From: Allium sativum
Taxonomy: Eukaryota; Streptophyta; Magnoliopsida; Asparagales; Amaryllidaceae
Length of the DNA stretch: 64,000 nt
Assembly: GCA_030737875.1 (NCBI GenBank)
Contig: CM060911.1
Location: 95,066,599-95,130,598, forward strand
Reading direction: 5' to 3'
The notes below the pieces were generated by a model. That model did not search any database. It was not told the origin of the DNA and was given only the letters and a program-made list of their open reading frames with translations. The position numbers were made by a program, and so were the translations under genes. Shown one piece after another: positions 45,401 through 60,400 of the stretch. How positions within the stretch are numbered: position 1 is the first letter of the stretch; every line of letters begins with the position of its first letter.

Positions 45401-48400
45401 CCAGAGAAGAAAACCAGAAAGCGGATAGACTAGCAAAATTGGCTAGTTCTGACAATCCAGAAGAGACTGAGGTAATTCCAATTGAAACGTTGGAGTCGCC
45501 AAGCTTTGAGTCAATGGAAATGGAATTCGTTCTTGACGCGGAACCAGAGAAGGAGTCATGGATGACTCCAATCAAGAATTTTCTTAAGAATGGGACACTC
45601 CCATTAAAGAAGAGTGAAAAGAGAGCTGTAGTGCGCAAAGCTACCAGATATGTTATACAAGACGATACCCTCTATAGACAGGGATTTTCTATGCCCCTGT
45701 TACGATGTATCGCACACGACGACATCAAGCGTGTACTGAGAGAAGTGCACGAAGGTGAGTGTGGAGATCATACAGGAGGTCAAACTTTAGCAAAGAAAAT
45801 ATTGCGGTATGGATACTTCTGGCCTACGATTAACAAAGATGCAGCTGATTATTCACGACGCTGCGATAAGTGCCAGAGATTCGCCAAAATCCCCAGGGCA
45901 CCGTCAACTCAGCTTAAATCGATGGTGATTCCTTGGCCATTTGCCACATGGGGAATCGATATCGTTGGAGTTTTACCGATTGCTAAAGGGGGAGCTAAGT
46001 ATGCCATAGTAGCCGTGGATTATTTCACAAAGTGGGTGGAAGCTGAACCCTTGACTAAGATCACCACAAGAAAGGTGATAAGTTTTGTGGTCCGAAATAT
46101 TATATGCCGATTCGGGATCCCAAGGACGATTATTACCGACAACGGGACCCAATTTGATAGCACTGAATGCAGAAACTTTTGCCAGAAATATAAGATAGAC
46201 AAACGTTATACTGCAGTTGCCTATCCACAATCTAATGGGCAAGTAGAGGCAATAAACAAGGTAATAAAATCCATCCTCAAGAAGCGATTAGAGCGTGCAA
46301 AGGCAAAATGGGTTGATGAATTGCCCCTAGCTTTGTGGGCATATCGAACAACATTTAAAACGGCTACCGGTCATACCCCTTTCTCTCTCTCCTTTGGCTC
46401 AGAAGCAGTAATTCCAGTTGAACTGGAAGTTCCTTCCCACAGGGTTACGTATTATGACCCAATGACGAATCGGGCACTTTTACTTGAGTCTCTTGATGAA
46501 GTCGAAGAGAAGAGGGACGAAGCAGACTTGCGTGCAGCAAGACATCGGCGTCAGATGGCGCGCTATTATGACAAAAAAGTTCGCCTCAGAACTTTTGAAC
46601 CCGGAGATTTGGTGCTAAAGAGAGTTTTTCCATCTCTTCCTCACCTTGGCCCAAAATGGGAAGGACCCTTTGTCATCCAACGGAAACTTGATAAAGGAAC
46701 ATTCAAGTTAACGACCGTAGATGGCGAAGAAGTCCCTCGAGCATGGAATGCTCAACACTTAATGCGATATTTGGATTAGAAATGCTATACTTTTTGCTGT
46801 TCTTCCTGTAAACTCTGTAATAAGGCACGACATGCCTTTGGAAAATATGACGATATGAATAAAGGACTATAAAGTGGATGTAGGCTATGACTTAGCTGAA
46901 CCACTATAAAAATATTGTGTGTTATTTACTTTTATGCATTTACATTCATTAGTCGTTCTGTTGTGATTATAAAATACAGGACAACTGAGAGCCTAAAGAG
47001 GGTTGAAAACAGTCTAGACATAAAAAGAAGCACAATGATTATTTGTGCGATAAGACATGAAAGAATGAGAAAACGACATTCTAACTCTAACTCTCCAGAG
47101 AAAGAGAGAGAGTATATAAGCGTCTCCGACTGAGCGCTGAAAAAGAAATTCTACTCTGAACTCTAACTCTCCAGAGAATGAGAGAGAGTATAAAAGCGTC
47201 TCCGACTGAGCGCTGAGAAAGGTTCAACTCCGAACTCTAACTTTCCAGAGAGAAAGAGAGTATAAAGGCGTCTCCGACCGAGCGCCGAGAAAGAAATCTT
47301 TTCCCGTTGAACGACCGGGGAATAGACAAATGACTGAACTCGAACTCTAACTCTCAAGAGAATGAGAGAGAGTATAAAAGAAATGCCAGGAAAAACAACA
47401 GGCATTGATGACACAGGAAATGCCATCCCGTTAGAGAATTGGGAGTATTCAGATTGCATGGTTAAGCACTGAATAACTTATGGAGATTGACTGGGGATAC
47501 CTATACATACACATATCTCCCCTCTCCACAACTTTGTTTCATAACTATAGATATGCATTTTTACATAAGTGCAGAACTGCTAACAAATAAACATTGCAAA
47601 AAGTGAATTATCTTTATTTACAAATGAATGAATTTGTACAGGGAAATAACTAAAAAAGAAAGTGCAGGAGCTGCTGTTGTGGCAGCACTTATTGATTTAC
47701 AAAGATGCTAAAAGGACACGGAGAACCCACTATTTGGGTTTGGGATGAGCCTTCGATTTCTTGGCAGCTTTTTCCGCATCTTTTGCTTCCTTCTCGGCTT
47801 CAGTCAAGATCCGCTTTGATTTCTTTTTCCCCGAAGATGTAGTACTGGAGCCAGCAGACTTTTTCCCGGAGGGCGGGGCACTGGAATCAAAAGAAGATTT
47901 TTTAGCAAGTTCTTCGGTAATAGATCTAGTGGAGAGCTTAACAACTAACCTTGAACCTGCATCCACAACTGCGAGGGGCTTGAGGACCTCAGGGTCTAAT
48001 TCTTCAGCCTTTAATTGCAAGCGCTTGTCTTGATCAGCCTTCATGGCAGCTAAGGTAACGTCATCAGCGCTTTTCGATTCCCCGGTTATTACAATCTCCG
48101 GTTCCTCGTCATGCCCCTCGTCCCCTCCGTCGTCTTTTAATGCTGCAATCATTTCTTCATCATGGGGAGTAGTGACCTTGGTTGGCTCATTTCTTTCCCC
48201 CAGGTCTGTTGAAGCAGCCTTGTCTTCCCCTTCTTTGACCCTATCAGCGGGTTGTGTCCCAGCGGTAGCTCCTTGAGCTACATCTGTCTTCGCGGATGAT
48301 TCAACGCCTACAAAATGAGAAACATCGGTTACCAACTCAGGCAAGAGCAAAGGATTTCTCATCGAACATTCAGTCATGTAGCCAAAGGTAGTAGTAGCCT

Positions 48401-51400
48401 TGACAAATTGAGGAGAAAAGATAGGGATACCTTCTGAAGACTTTTCAGCGGGGGTGACTACTACCTCGGGAGTTATTTCAGGAATGGGAGATAGTAAAGT
48501 TGATCGGGGAATTCCCGGGTTTTCGGGATCATACCCTTCCACTTCAGGAATTACAGGAGCAGAAGAAGAGGAACCAGCTTCAGGAATGGTTTTCTATTTA
48601 GACTTCCGCCTCTCTTCTTCCATGGCCTCAGCAATTAGGCGGCGCCCTTCAGCTAGGCGCTCTGGTTCGTCGTCTCTCAGATATTTCTCCATCAGCTTAT
48701 CTTCATCGAGGGAATCAACCTTAAGCTCTTCTTTTTCCCACTCGACGATTTGATTCCACACATGAACCAAAGTGGATGGATAGTCCTCGATCCAGGAAAT
48801 GTTTCGACGACGAATAATGTGCGCGAAGAATTCGATCATTAGCTCGCCGAAACCCTGAATATCGGCCTCCGCCTCTGATAATTGTTTGCGGGTTTCTTCC
48901 GCAGACTTAATAGCGCATTCCACATTGCCTTCAGCCAGAGCAGCCCTGTTTTCCGCCTCTAACAATTTTGAGGCCAAGTCAGCGTTTTTCTTTTCTAACT
49001 CAGCACTCCTTTTCGCTAACTCGGCGTTTTTCTGCTCAAGCTCAGCATAAGCGAGACGTGTCTTAGCAGCCTCTGATTTGGCTTCGTCAGCTTGCTTCTT
49101 CAACTCAGAACGCTCCTGAGTGTGGGATTCTAGCAAATCATGATAGCGCTTTTGCATGTCCTCAAACTGTTGTTTGAAGTTAGAAGCGTTCTTCTGAGCG
49201 ATAGCTAGTTGAGCTTGAGTATCTTCTAAATTTTTTCCTAAGGTTTTTAAGGCCTTAGCATCTTCCTCTGCAGTTTTGTGCATTGAGTCAGCATTTGTCA
49301 TTAGCGTGCGGATGATTCTAGAAAGAGTGCGGGAATACTTGAACATTTCGGTATATTGTTTTTCCACCAAATCAATCTTTGCTCTGGCCTCCTCTGCCCA
49401 ATTAGAAGAAATAGGTTCGAGGGAAGGTAGAAAGGTCAGAGTCTCGAAGTAATGCTCGGGAAATTGCTCCTTTAAATATGCCAGCCTTACGGCGGTTCCC
49501 GCATCTGGTGGAGGTGGGGCGAGGATTGTTAGTTTAGTATCCCTTCCTGAAGAAGATTCCGTAGAACCCTTGTCTGTCCGAGGTCGCTTAGTAGCAGGGA
49601 CTTTTTGCTTACTTCTAGACCCAGTTTCCTTTGGAGGTGTTTTCTCTCTACTCCGCTTTTCATGGGAGGAAGTGGAATCCCTAGATTGTGGTCTATCCTC
49701 CTCCCTACGACCCTGATAGCTTTTGTATTTTTCTTGTTCTGGTCGAACTGGTGAGCGAGAGCGTGAGGATCGAGATCGATAGGGATCATAGGGTCTTCTT
49801 TCCTCCCTGCCGCGGTCATCCCGGCGATTATACTCAGCATCCTGAGGAGGATTGGACATGCTGCGGCGAAGCTTTCTTATATCGTAAGAGGAGCGAGACA
49901 TTGTACCTGCACGATAAATTAAACAAAGTTTAGAATCGACGGATCCATGGAAAAAGAAGTGAAATGAATGCTAGTGCTACGGTGCAAAGTGCATCCTATG
50001 TGGTGTGTGTGTCCCCCCAACCAACCCGAGTCTGAAGCTAGACTGGTGCGGGCAGGCTTTTTGGCCTTAGCAGGAGTAGTCTCTTCAGAAGAAGTGAAGA
50101 CTAAAGGGTCCTTTCGGAAATCTTCTGAAGTATATATAGTCTCGGGTAAGGGAAGATCCCCCAAACCCTGAAATATGTGCTCGTCGGTGCTAGGAACATC
50201 CCCTTCGGAAGCGTGAAGTGGCGACCCTTGGGGAGATTTTGATTTGTCTACCGAGGTAGTTTCCTCGGGGGCAACATACCCTTCACGATGTTTTTTGGCC
50301 AGATTAGCCAGTTCATCATCTTGAGTGGAAGAGGGAGAAGGTGAAGTTTGAAGAGAAGCTGCAGGAATTCCCGAGCCTTCTCCCATTTCTGGAACTGTTT
50401 CCACTGGAGGAATATATGCATAGGGAACCGTCCCATGACCGATGCTGCGGAAAACGGATAGCAGCCCGTGAAAATGAAGGTACTCGTCTTTAAGGACCTC
50501 GTCAATAGTAAGGAATTTTTGGTCCCCATTGAGGAGACGGTGCATTCGATCAAAGAACGCTGGGTCTGATACCTGTTTGGGATTGTCGACTGCAAATAAA
50601 AAGGAAAACAGGTCAGGGTGATGATTCAAGTGTATAAAATCCAGGGTCAGAAAATCAGTGCTTTACTTGATTTTGTCCATCTTCTGGCGCATCCAGACTG
50701 TTGCTTTATATAGAACCACTCCAGTCTGGAATCTCCAGCCTTGCTGCTAAACGGCGTAGAGATTATCTTCCTCTTTGGGACCGACTCAAAGTAACAGAAA
50801 GAAGGGGTTTCTCTAGTCCGATGTTTGAAATTATAGAAGAAATGAACATCGTCAAACGTAAGCTCCACGCCTAGAATTTCACGATATGCTATGAATAAGG
50901 TATGCAGATAGGCATATGAATTGGGATGCAGCTGCATGGGGGCAATCCGCATTTGTCTTAAGAAGTCGACGATGAAAGGCGAGAATGGAGGAATGGCGCC
51001 AACCATGCACATCAGACGAGTGACCGTCATATATCCTTCTGGAGGGTTATGGGGACGGTCAGAACGTGAGGGCACTAAAGTGTCTCTCTTCATTATTCCA
51101 TACTTCAAGCAAATTCTCACGAGTCGGTCATTGTCAATTGTTGATTCTACGGAATCTGGAGGTGATTCCAATATAATGGCTGAGTCAAATTCATCGGGTG
51201 CTCGGTTGTCACCAATCCCTCCTTCCTCCTCAAAGCCTAGGGAAACTTCATTTTCTGAAGACATTTCATCGCTTTCCCGATGACCAACTCCGTAATCCGG
51301 ACCCTCGCTGTCCCATTCTGGGTCAGATGAAGAAGATATATCCTCGAGAGTGGTTTTGTTGGAAGTTTCTGGAGCTTCTTTCCTCTCAGCTAAACGAGAA

Positions 51401-54400
51401 GAGCGTCTGGGCCTCATTGTCATGGAACTATTGAAGAAGCAATAGCACGGATTAGAGTGAATTATCCCGTGTCCCCTTTTTTGTGTATGTGTGTGAACTA
51501 AAGTGTATGCAACAAATGTGGGAAATACAAAATAGAAGTACAGCAATGCAAGACGAAGCTTTAAAGAGAAAATAATAGTCAGATTTGTCCTTGATTCTCG
51601 TCTATGTTCGCAAGGCACTATCCTAACTGTTCGCGAAGCATATTCATCTAGAGTAAGCGTTAGTTGAATTAATTGGGTAGTCTTTATGTGCCAAGTTTGA
51701 TATGTTCGGATCGGTTCGGATATGCGTGTGATGGCTGGCTCAATACAAACACAGATAGTAATCGGTTCGGATGCGTCATTAGAGCAGGGCCAGTTCAAGA
51801 CAAGGGAAGCAATGGGTTCGGAGGCAGGACTGATCTGATCGGATCGGATGGCCCGATCCGAACCGAACTAGCACCACTCAACCGATCCATTTACTTCGAC
51901 CTTCACTTCCCCGACCCGAACCGACGTTTTCTGTCCTCCCTGTCTTTCTAAAGTTTGTAACCCGGACCGACCCCTTATCCTACTTCTTCCTTTCTGTTCC
52001 TCCGTCTTCTACCCGAACCGACTTCAATTGGTTACCACGCTCCTCGTCTTCTTCCTCTTTTCCCCCTTTTTTCACAAACAGGTCCATATTATCACCTAAG
52101 TTATCGTCAAGGGCGGAAATTGGCCCTCTCCAGCTTCGCAACGCCTCGAAGCGACGGCGCGTCCACCAGTAACGATGTGGAATTCAAGCGAAGTTTGTGG
52201 CTAAACCATCTCAATCCAACACAAATCGAAATCAAGAACAATTACTATGAAGCTATTCGAGATTAAAGGGCTACCTACGTGTTCGAGTTAAGAAATCTAC
52301 GAGGGATAGTTCGGAATATTTGAGTTTATGAAGTTTTCAATGCTTAGGTCCGAGCGGCAATAGAAACGAAGAAGGAAGAAATGAAGACGGTGATGGGTTT
52401 ATATAAAGAATGGAGTTGACTCCTCGTCTCCCTATTTTGTCTCGCCCGATCGGACCGGAGTGGAAGCCCAGTAGCACAACTCTCTCTGAAGGCCCAATGT
52501 TTAAGAAATAAATCCACGAATACGCTTCGGATCGGAATCCGAACCGAGTGGAAACTTCACACGTTGATTTAGCATCCGACTCGAATTGAAGAGAAGGAGA
52601 GTAAAGGAGGAGTATACCTGCAAGAAGCATTACATGGCGAGATAAGTTCCCAAATCTGCTCAAAAATGAGGAAGATGTGTTCGGGTCGGACGCCGAACCG
52701 AACAGAAGTCCGTGCATTACTCTTGACAATTCTGGTTAAACGACATCAAAGCACGCTTTGTACAACGAAAGCATCCTTTGAGGGGGCAAAATGTTAGCCT
52801 ACTTTGTGAACTAGGCAACACAAAGTCAAGAAACCAACCCTTGAAGAGTATTTTAAGTTATAAGACTCCGGTTCGGATCGGAAGAAAACACCACACTTCA
52901 GAGTGGTAGCAGCATATCGGTTCGGATCGGATAGAATTCTCTCTTCGGATCGGATATCTCCTACTGGATAAATTGGCAAAGCATCTCTGTTCGGATCGGA
53001 AGGCCAATAAATCTCAAGTGGATCGGAAAGCCATCTGCTTGCCACGACGCTGGAGCGGAGCGGAGTATGATTAGAGAAGGAGAGACGTCCAAGCTACTCC
53101 GGTTCGGATCGGGTATTCCGATCCGAGCCCCCAACCTGCGCGCCTCCGACCCGCACCCATGATCCAGGAAAGTCTCCTATGAAATCGCCTGGAGAACCGG
53201 ACCGGATATGACTAATTCCTACCCCTAACGTCCGTCTCTTTGATGTGTTGTCAGCTTGATAGTCCATCCGAACCCGAAGAGAGTGCGATGGATGACACGT
53301 GTTCCGACCCGGATTGAATCTCAGGCAAATTCACACCTATAAATACCCCATCTAGAGGCAAAGAGAAAGATCTTTTTCAGCACTTTTGGGAATCCAAGGA
53401 CCTCCATCATTCGAATTCCTTTACTCCCGGAAAATCCAAATCATCTTTCATTTCTTGTTTTAATCATTTGAGTGAACAAAAGTGAGTTGTGAGTGAATCT
53501 TACATTGCCTTTGTAACTGAATTACTGAATATAGTGAGAATTAAGTGGACGTAGGCATTTCTTCGCCGAACCACTATAAATCTTGTGTGTTCATTTTTAT
53601 TTCTGTTTATTTTATCTTGTTTCTAATCAATTTGGGTGTTAGAACCACATTTGGGTCTAACAATCAGGGAATATGTTAATCAGTTTAATCAGCTGGCCAG
53701 ATTTGGGCTAGACATAGTAAACACCCAACACAAGAAGGCACTCCGCTTCGTCAAGGGTTTGAATGAGCCTCTACACAGCCTTGCCATGACCCATGTATCC
53801 ACGGGTGCGACTTATGAAAGCCTGGTGGACATGGCGTTGCTACACGAGGAAGACCATGGCAAGAAAGAAACTAAGGGGGAAGAGAAGAAAGAAGGTCTAC
53901 AAGCAAAGAAAAAAGACTTCAAGAAAGGAGGGAAGAACAATAAGCCCCGTGAGAAGAGAAGGTGCAATTTATGTGGCATTGTGGGCCATATATCAAAAGT
54001 CTGCCGGAAAAGGAAGGCGAAGATGGGTGGTTGCTTCCATTGTGGAGAGACTGGGCACCAAGCTAAGGACTGCCCAAAGAAGAAAGGGCAGGGACAGAAA
54101 GCCGGATCCACTTCAGGGGGTCAGGTTCATGCGCTAGTGGCACCTCAGTAGGGACGAGGTAGTAATATTTCTGTAGAAAGTGTAGTCTATCTTTATGATC
54201 ATCCAGTTCGTACACTTTTTGACTCTGGTGCATCACACTCTTTTATTTCATCTTCCTTAGTAGAATCTCTGCATCTAGACACTAGTATGGTTGAAGATCC
54301 CTTAGTAGTTTCAAATACAATTGGGGGCTCCGCTTACTTGTCAATGGTTTGTTTGGGTTTGAAAATCTCTATTCTCAGCGTTGAGTTTAGTTGTAGTGCC

Positions 54401-57400
54401 TTTGTTTTGGGCTTCTCGGGATATGGTTTGATCTTAGGTATGGACTGGCTATCCAGTAATAGTGCCATTCTTGACTGTGAGAAAAGAGTAGTTAGACTCT
54501 TGACTCGACTTGTTAACACTCTAGAAATTTCTTGTAATCCTTTGAATGCTGTTATGCTTAGTTATCTAGAGTCGCTTGATGCTTCTGATGAGAATTTGCA
54601 ATCAGTTAGAGTAGTCCGGGAATATCTGGATGTCTTTGAGGAAGTGAAAGGCTTACCTCCGAGGCGGGAAATAGACTTCCGCATATATCTTGTGGATAAC
54701 GCAAAGCCTGTAGCTTTACCTGTCAGACACATGGCTCCAAGGAGAGAGAAAGGAGCTCAGTAAGCAGGTTAAAGAACTTCTTGAAAAGGGGTTCATTAGA
54801 CGGAGAATTTCGGAATGGGGTGCTCCAGTTGTGTTCGCAACCAAAGCAGACGGTTCGCTTCGCCTTTGCGTCGACTATAGGGAGTTAAACAAATTAACCA
54901 AGAAAAATAGGCACCCTCTTCCCCGAATCGACGATTTGTTTGATCAGCTTGTCGGTGCGATGGTCTTCTCCCAACTTGATCTGGCAACTGGGTTCCATCA
55001 GCTAAGAGTAGCTAAAGACAGCACTGATAAGACAACGTTCAGAACCCCAGACGTTTTCTTCGAGGGGCTTGTCATGCCTTTCGGCTTGACAAACGCACCC
55101 GCTTATTTCGTAGACCTAATGAGCAGGGTGTTCAGGGAATTCCTCAACAAATTTGTGGTTGTCTTCGTAGACGATATCTTAATCTTCTCAAAGAGTGAGG
55201 AAGAACATGCTCAGCATCTGAAAGAGATCATGGATACTCTCCGTGCACATCAACTAAAAGCCAAATTCTCCAAGTGTCACTTCTGGAGAAAAGAAGTAAG
55301 GTTTCTTAGGCATATAGTGTCCAAAGGAGGGTTGGCTGTGGACCCCGCGAAAGTGGTGGCAGTGCAAGATTGGAAGACACCAAGAAATGCAACCGAAGTT
55401 CGAAGCTTTCTTGGGCTAGCCGGTTTTTACCGAAAGCTTATTAGGGATTTTGCGAAAATCTCAGCCCCACTCACAAGGCTAACAAAGAAGAATCTGGCAT
55501 TCACTTGGGATTTGGACTGCGAGTTTGCTTTCCAACGATTAAAAAGGGCTCTTACAATAGCCCTAGTTCTAACTCTGCCTGACTGAAGCAAAATGTTCAC
55601 AGTATACATGGATGCATGTGGAACGGGACTAGGCGTTGTTCTAATGCAAGAAGGAAGGGTAGTAGCTTATGGCGGAAGACAATTGAAAGTTCATGAAAAG
55701 AACTACCCAACCCACGATCTTGAGTTAGTCGCCATCGTCTTTGCACTTAAGTCTTGGCGCCATTATCTCCTAGGTGAGAAGTTTGAATTATAAACTGACC
55801 ATAAATCGTTGAAATATCTCTTCTCACAGAAGGATCTTAACTTGATGCAGCAAAGATGGATGGGGTTTCTTGCCTCGTATGATTTTGAAATTTCCTATAC
55901 TCCCGGAAAAGGCAACGTGGTAGCAGACGCGTTGAGCCGAAAGAAACTGACCCTAAGCCCTCTCTTTGTGGAAAGGCAAAACTTGGAGTATATAGTCAGT
56001 TTCAACTTTAGGCCCTCCTCGGATTTCGTACCGGGTTTGTTAGCATCTCTCGAAATACGCCCTACTCTCTTAGACTCAACAGGGGCTGCACAACGTGAAG
56101 ACCCTCAGCTTGTTGATGTGATTGATAAACTTATTAGGGGTGAGACTTCTAGTCACCTCAGTAGATACGCCATCGATGTTAAGGGTTGGCTGAGACGAGA
56201 TGGAAGATTATGCGTCCCACAAGCAAGGGAGTTGACAAAGAAGGTTCTCGAGGAAGCGCATCATTCCAAGATGACTATACACCCTGGCGGTGATAAGATG
56301 TACAAGGATATAAAAAGGACTTTCTTTTGGAGCGGCATGAAGCAAGACGTGGCAGATTTCGTTTCTAAGTGCATGACCTGCCAACGGGTCAAGGCGGAAC
56401 AAAAGAAGCCTGGAGGACTACTTCACCCCCTAGAGGTCCCATAGTGGAAGTGGGATAGCATTTCAATGGACTTCATTGATGGACTGCCTAGGTCGAGAAG
56501 AGGCAACACTAGCATTTGGGTAATAGTGGATAGGCTTACTAAAAGCGTCCACTTTATACCTATCAAGAGTAGAAGGACTGCCTCATCTCTAGCATCTCTT
56601 TATCTCAAGGAAATAGTTCGACTCCATGGGATACCCTCTAGCATTGTTAGTGACCGAGACCCTATTTTCATAAGTGAGTTTTGGCGGAGTCTGCAAGAAG
56701 CTGTAGGAACACAGCTATGTTTGAGCACGGCCTATCACCCCCAAACAGATGGCCAGACGGAAAGGGTGAATAGAGTTTTAGAGGATCTTTTAAGACTTTG
56801 CGTTCTTGACTTAGGAGGGACGTGGGAGGATCACCTTCCTTTAGTGGAATTTGCCTACAACAACAGCTACCAAGGTACCATCGGCATGGCACCCTTCGAA
56901 GCCTTGTATGGAAGACCGTGCAAATCACCAATTTGTTGGTGGGAGTCTACAGATAAGCTTATACTTGGGCCAGACATGATTCGAGAAACTTCAGAGAAAG
57001 TGGACTTGATATGTAGAAGAATGAAGACAGCCCAAGATAGACAGAAATCCTACGCCGACAAAAGAAGGACTGACCTTGAGTTTGAGGTTGGGGACAGGGT
57101 TTTCCTTAAGGTATCCCCTTTAAGGAACGTCGTTCTCTTTGGATCCGCAGGAAAGCTAGCACCAAGATTTGTAGGACCGTTCCCTATCATCGAGAAGATT
57201 GGGAAAATGGCTTATAGAGTAGATCTGCCTGAAAGATTGGCCGGAATTCACAACGTCTTTCACGTTTCTCATCTCCGGAAATGTCTACATGAATCAGCGG
57301 AAGTGGTGGAGCCAAGCATTCTAGAAGAAGCCGAAGTGGAACATGAAGCAACAGTGAGGAGAGTTCCAACTCGAATCGTAGGAACTGAAATAAAAAAAAA

Positions 57401-60400
57401 GCTACGCAACCGCGAAGTGAAGCTCGTTAAGGTTCAGTGGAGCGATGCCGAGGAAGACGCGACTTGGGAAACTGAGGATAGAATACGCGCTGCCTACCCT
57501 CTTCTTTTTGAGGGTACATCTTTGACCTCTTTTTTTTTCTTCAGTTGTGCTTGTATCTATCTTTTTAGGTATATCTCCTCGATATTATCCTTTATCCTTA
57601 GGTAGAAACCCCTTTGGATGTAAACATGTATTTGAAACATGTTATGGTTGATGGCTGCAATTGGTTGCAAGTGATTGCTCGTGGATGCATATACACACAC
57701 AATCTAGGTCTTAGATCGGCTCATTCACTTCATACTGCATATGCATGTATTCTTATATGTATATGGTTGAAAATTTGATATCCTATCATATGGTTGTCGC
57801 ATTTGTACGAATAGTTGTGCACTCATGTAGAATTATGAGTAGGAAAAAAAATTTGCATACATAATGGATTCATGACACTTACATGATTCGCATTAAGGAG
57901 GTCAACTGAATCAGTAGACCGCCCGATTTCTGCATTAGATAAGGACATGTACACACACTATGCATATGATCATGAAGCATTAGAAGTCTTTTAAGGACAG
58001 TGGATGCCTGTGTTTGTTGGTTGAGTAGATGGACTGTTGGATGGTAGGATATACATTCTTCCTAACTTGAAGATTTCGGGGACGAAATCCTTTTAAGGGG
58101 GGAGAATGTAACACCGCGTGAATTCTATAACGTTAAGCTTCACAAATTAAAGTATAATTAATTATAAATGATGGAATCAAGGGAAACGGGTTATGCCATT
58201 GCATTCGCCTCGAAATTCTTCTTGAGATAGAGTCCAAGTTTGCGTAAAACGGATATCGTATGAAGAAGATATGGACGAACGAAGTTGGGCAGAAAAACCA
58301 GAAAACGTGTCAGAATGCACTGGCGCACTTGGGAAGTGCGCCAGAACAAAGTTGAACTGGCGCACTTGGGAAGTGCGCCAGTACATTTTTAGCCTGGCGC
58401 ACTTGCCAAGTGCGCCCAGGTCAGAAAGACCTGTTGGTCAGGCCCTGGCTGGCCTGGTCAGGGTCTGGTCGAATTCTGATGCTTGGCTGAGTCACTAGGG
58501 CTTACGTATCACCTTTTGATTGGCTCTTTGAACTTTGTATGGTCTAGATTCCTCCTATCTTCATCTGACGGCTCAAAACAATTTAAAATTCTATAAATAC
58601 AACTCAAATCTAACCCTAAATTCACACAAATAATAGAATACAAAAGCCGTCACGCTGCTGGAGAGGAACTAGGAATGGCCGTCAATTAGAAAGCCTAGAG
58701 ACAAGCCAACACCAAAGCCTAAGAGACGAATCAAATTAGAGTTTAATCAAATCAATCAACGCAACGTTAGTCTACCCATAAGAGCGCATCTCAGTTTCAG
58801 AATTCAGAATCCAGAATTCAAGATTCTGCATTCGTTGTAAGTATAGTGACCTTTCAGAATATGAATAAAAACTGTGATGTGATTTGATGTAAATGAAAAT
58901 AGAATCGTGTTGTTATATCATATAAATTTTGTGTATCGTAATGGTTCTATCATGACTTGTGTATTGATGTTTTTGGCATAAATTGATTGATGCAAGCCTA
59001 TCGAACAATTGTATATGAAAAACAATGACACTTGCAAGCTTGTGGCAAAAACTAGAAATTGATCCCTTTTTGCATATGTCGATGGCATGGACTATGTATA
59101 TTCCCTTAGTCTAAATTAGAATTTATGTAAACATGTTATAGACCTTTTATGCCTACATGACCTAAAACCTATGATATCATTCTTATGTTTATTGGCAAGT
59201 ATAATTAGATCTATGTTTGCAAGTATAATTGGATCTATGTTTCATAAACTATGCAAGTTCATGTTTATTTGCAAAATATAAATGGTTCTATGTCAAACAT
59301 CATTTGGGTTTCATAAACTATGCAAGTTCATGTTGAAATAGGCTATATGATTAGATGTAAAAATTGTACATTTTTGATGAATATATAACATGCTAGTTTT
59401 GTGGTCGATATTATGCCAAGTTAAACATGTTTAAACACAAGTTTGTATTTGCCTAAACTATGCCATTTCATATGTCACCTACTTATTCATACTTTGATTC
59501 GAATGCAACTTCACATGACCCATGTTATATGTTAGTTGAATCGCCAAATTGCAAGTTCATGCGCCACACACCTTTATGTATTACATGTTCATGATTTCCC
59601 TTTTTCCTCACGTTTATAAAGTTGGGCTGAATTGTGACAAGCCCAACACATGTTATAACGTTGCGAACAAACGGGGGAAATAACGTTGGGTGTAAAATAT
59701 GAAAATATATGTTGGCATGTTTGGCACATGCCAATGATTATGACACATAAGCGGTATGAATTGAAATACCTAAAAATAAAAGATATGACATTTACATGTA
59801 GTTGAGAAGTAATAAAATATGTAAATTTAGAAAACATGATATGCTTAACCCGAGGTTGGATTGAGTTGTGATGTAAACCTGCCCAGACCCGCCCGGCTGT
59901 CCAGTAGTCACAACAATACCTATCCAATGTAGGTGGCTAAGCATTGAGTCCAATAAGGACCCGAGGTTAGACTGAGCTACGGTGTAAACCTGCCCGGAAC
60001 CGACCAGCACATCCTGTAACCGTAGCAATACCTATCTAATGTGAGTGGTCTGGTGCTCCTAAGAGGCTAAGGACAGATGGTAGGGTTAAGTCAACTATAA
60101 CACTTAACCAAATTCAACATGTTAACAAGAATTGATGGGTGGGGTTAGGTAAATACAGACACTTAACCACTTAACATGTTTGACTAGAAAATCCTGGTAA
60201 CGAGGGACCCATTTCAGCAGTAACCCAAAGTTAAGTATCAACGGTACCCTGAAACTAGGCAGGGTGGGGCACGATTACTGGGCTGATTGTAAGCGGTCAA
60301 ACGACGGCGGTGGGTGCACAGTGCAGGTCTAACGGGGTGCGGGCGTGCACACACTCCGGATCAGACAACCAGGGCACTGGGGACACCAGCAGTATAACCT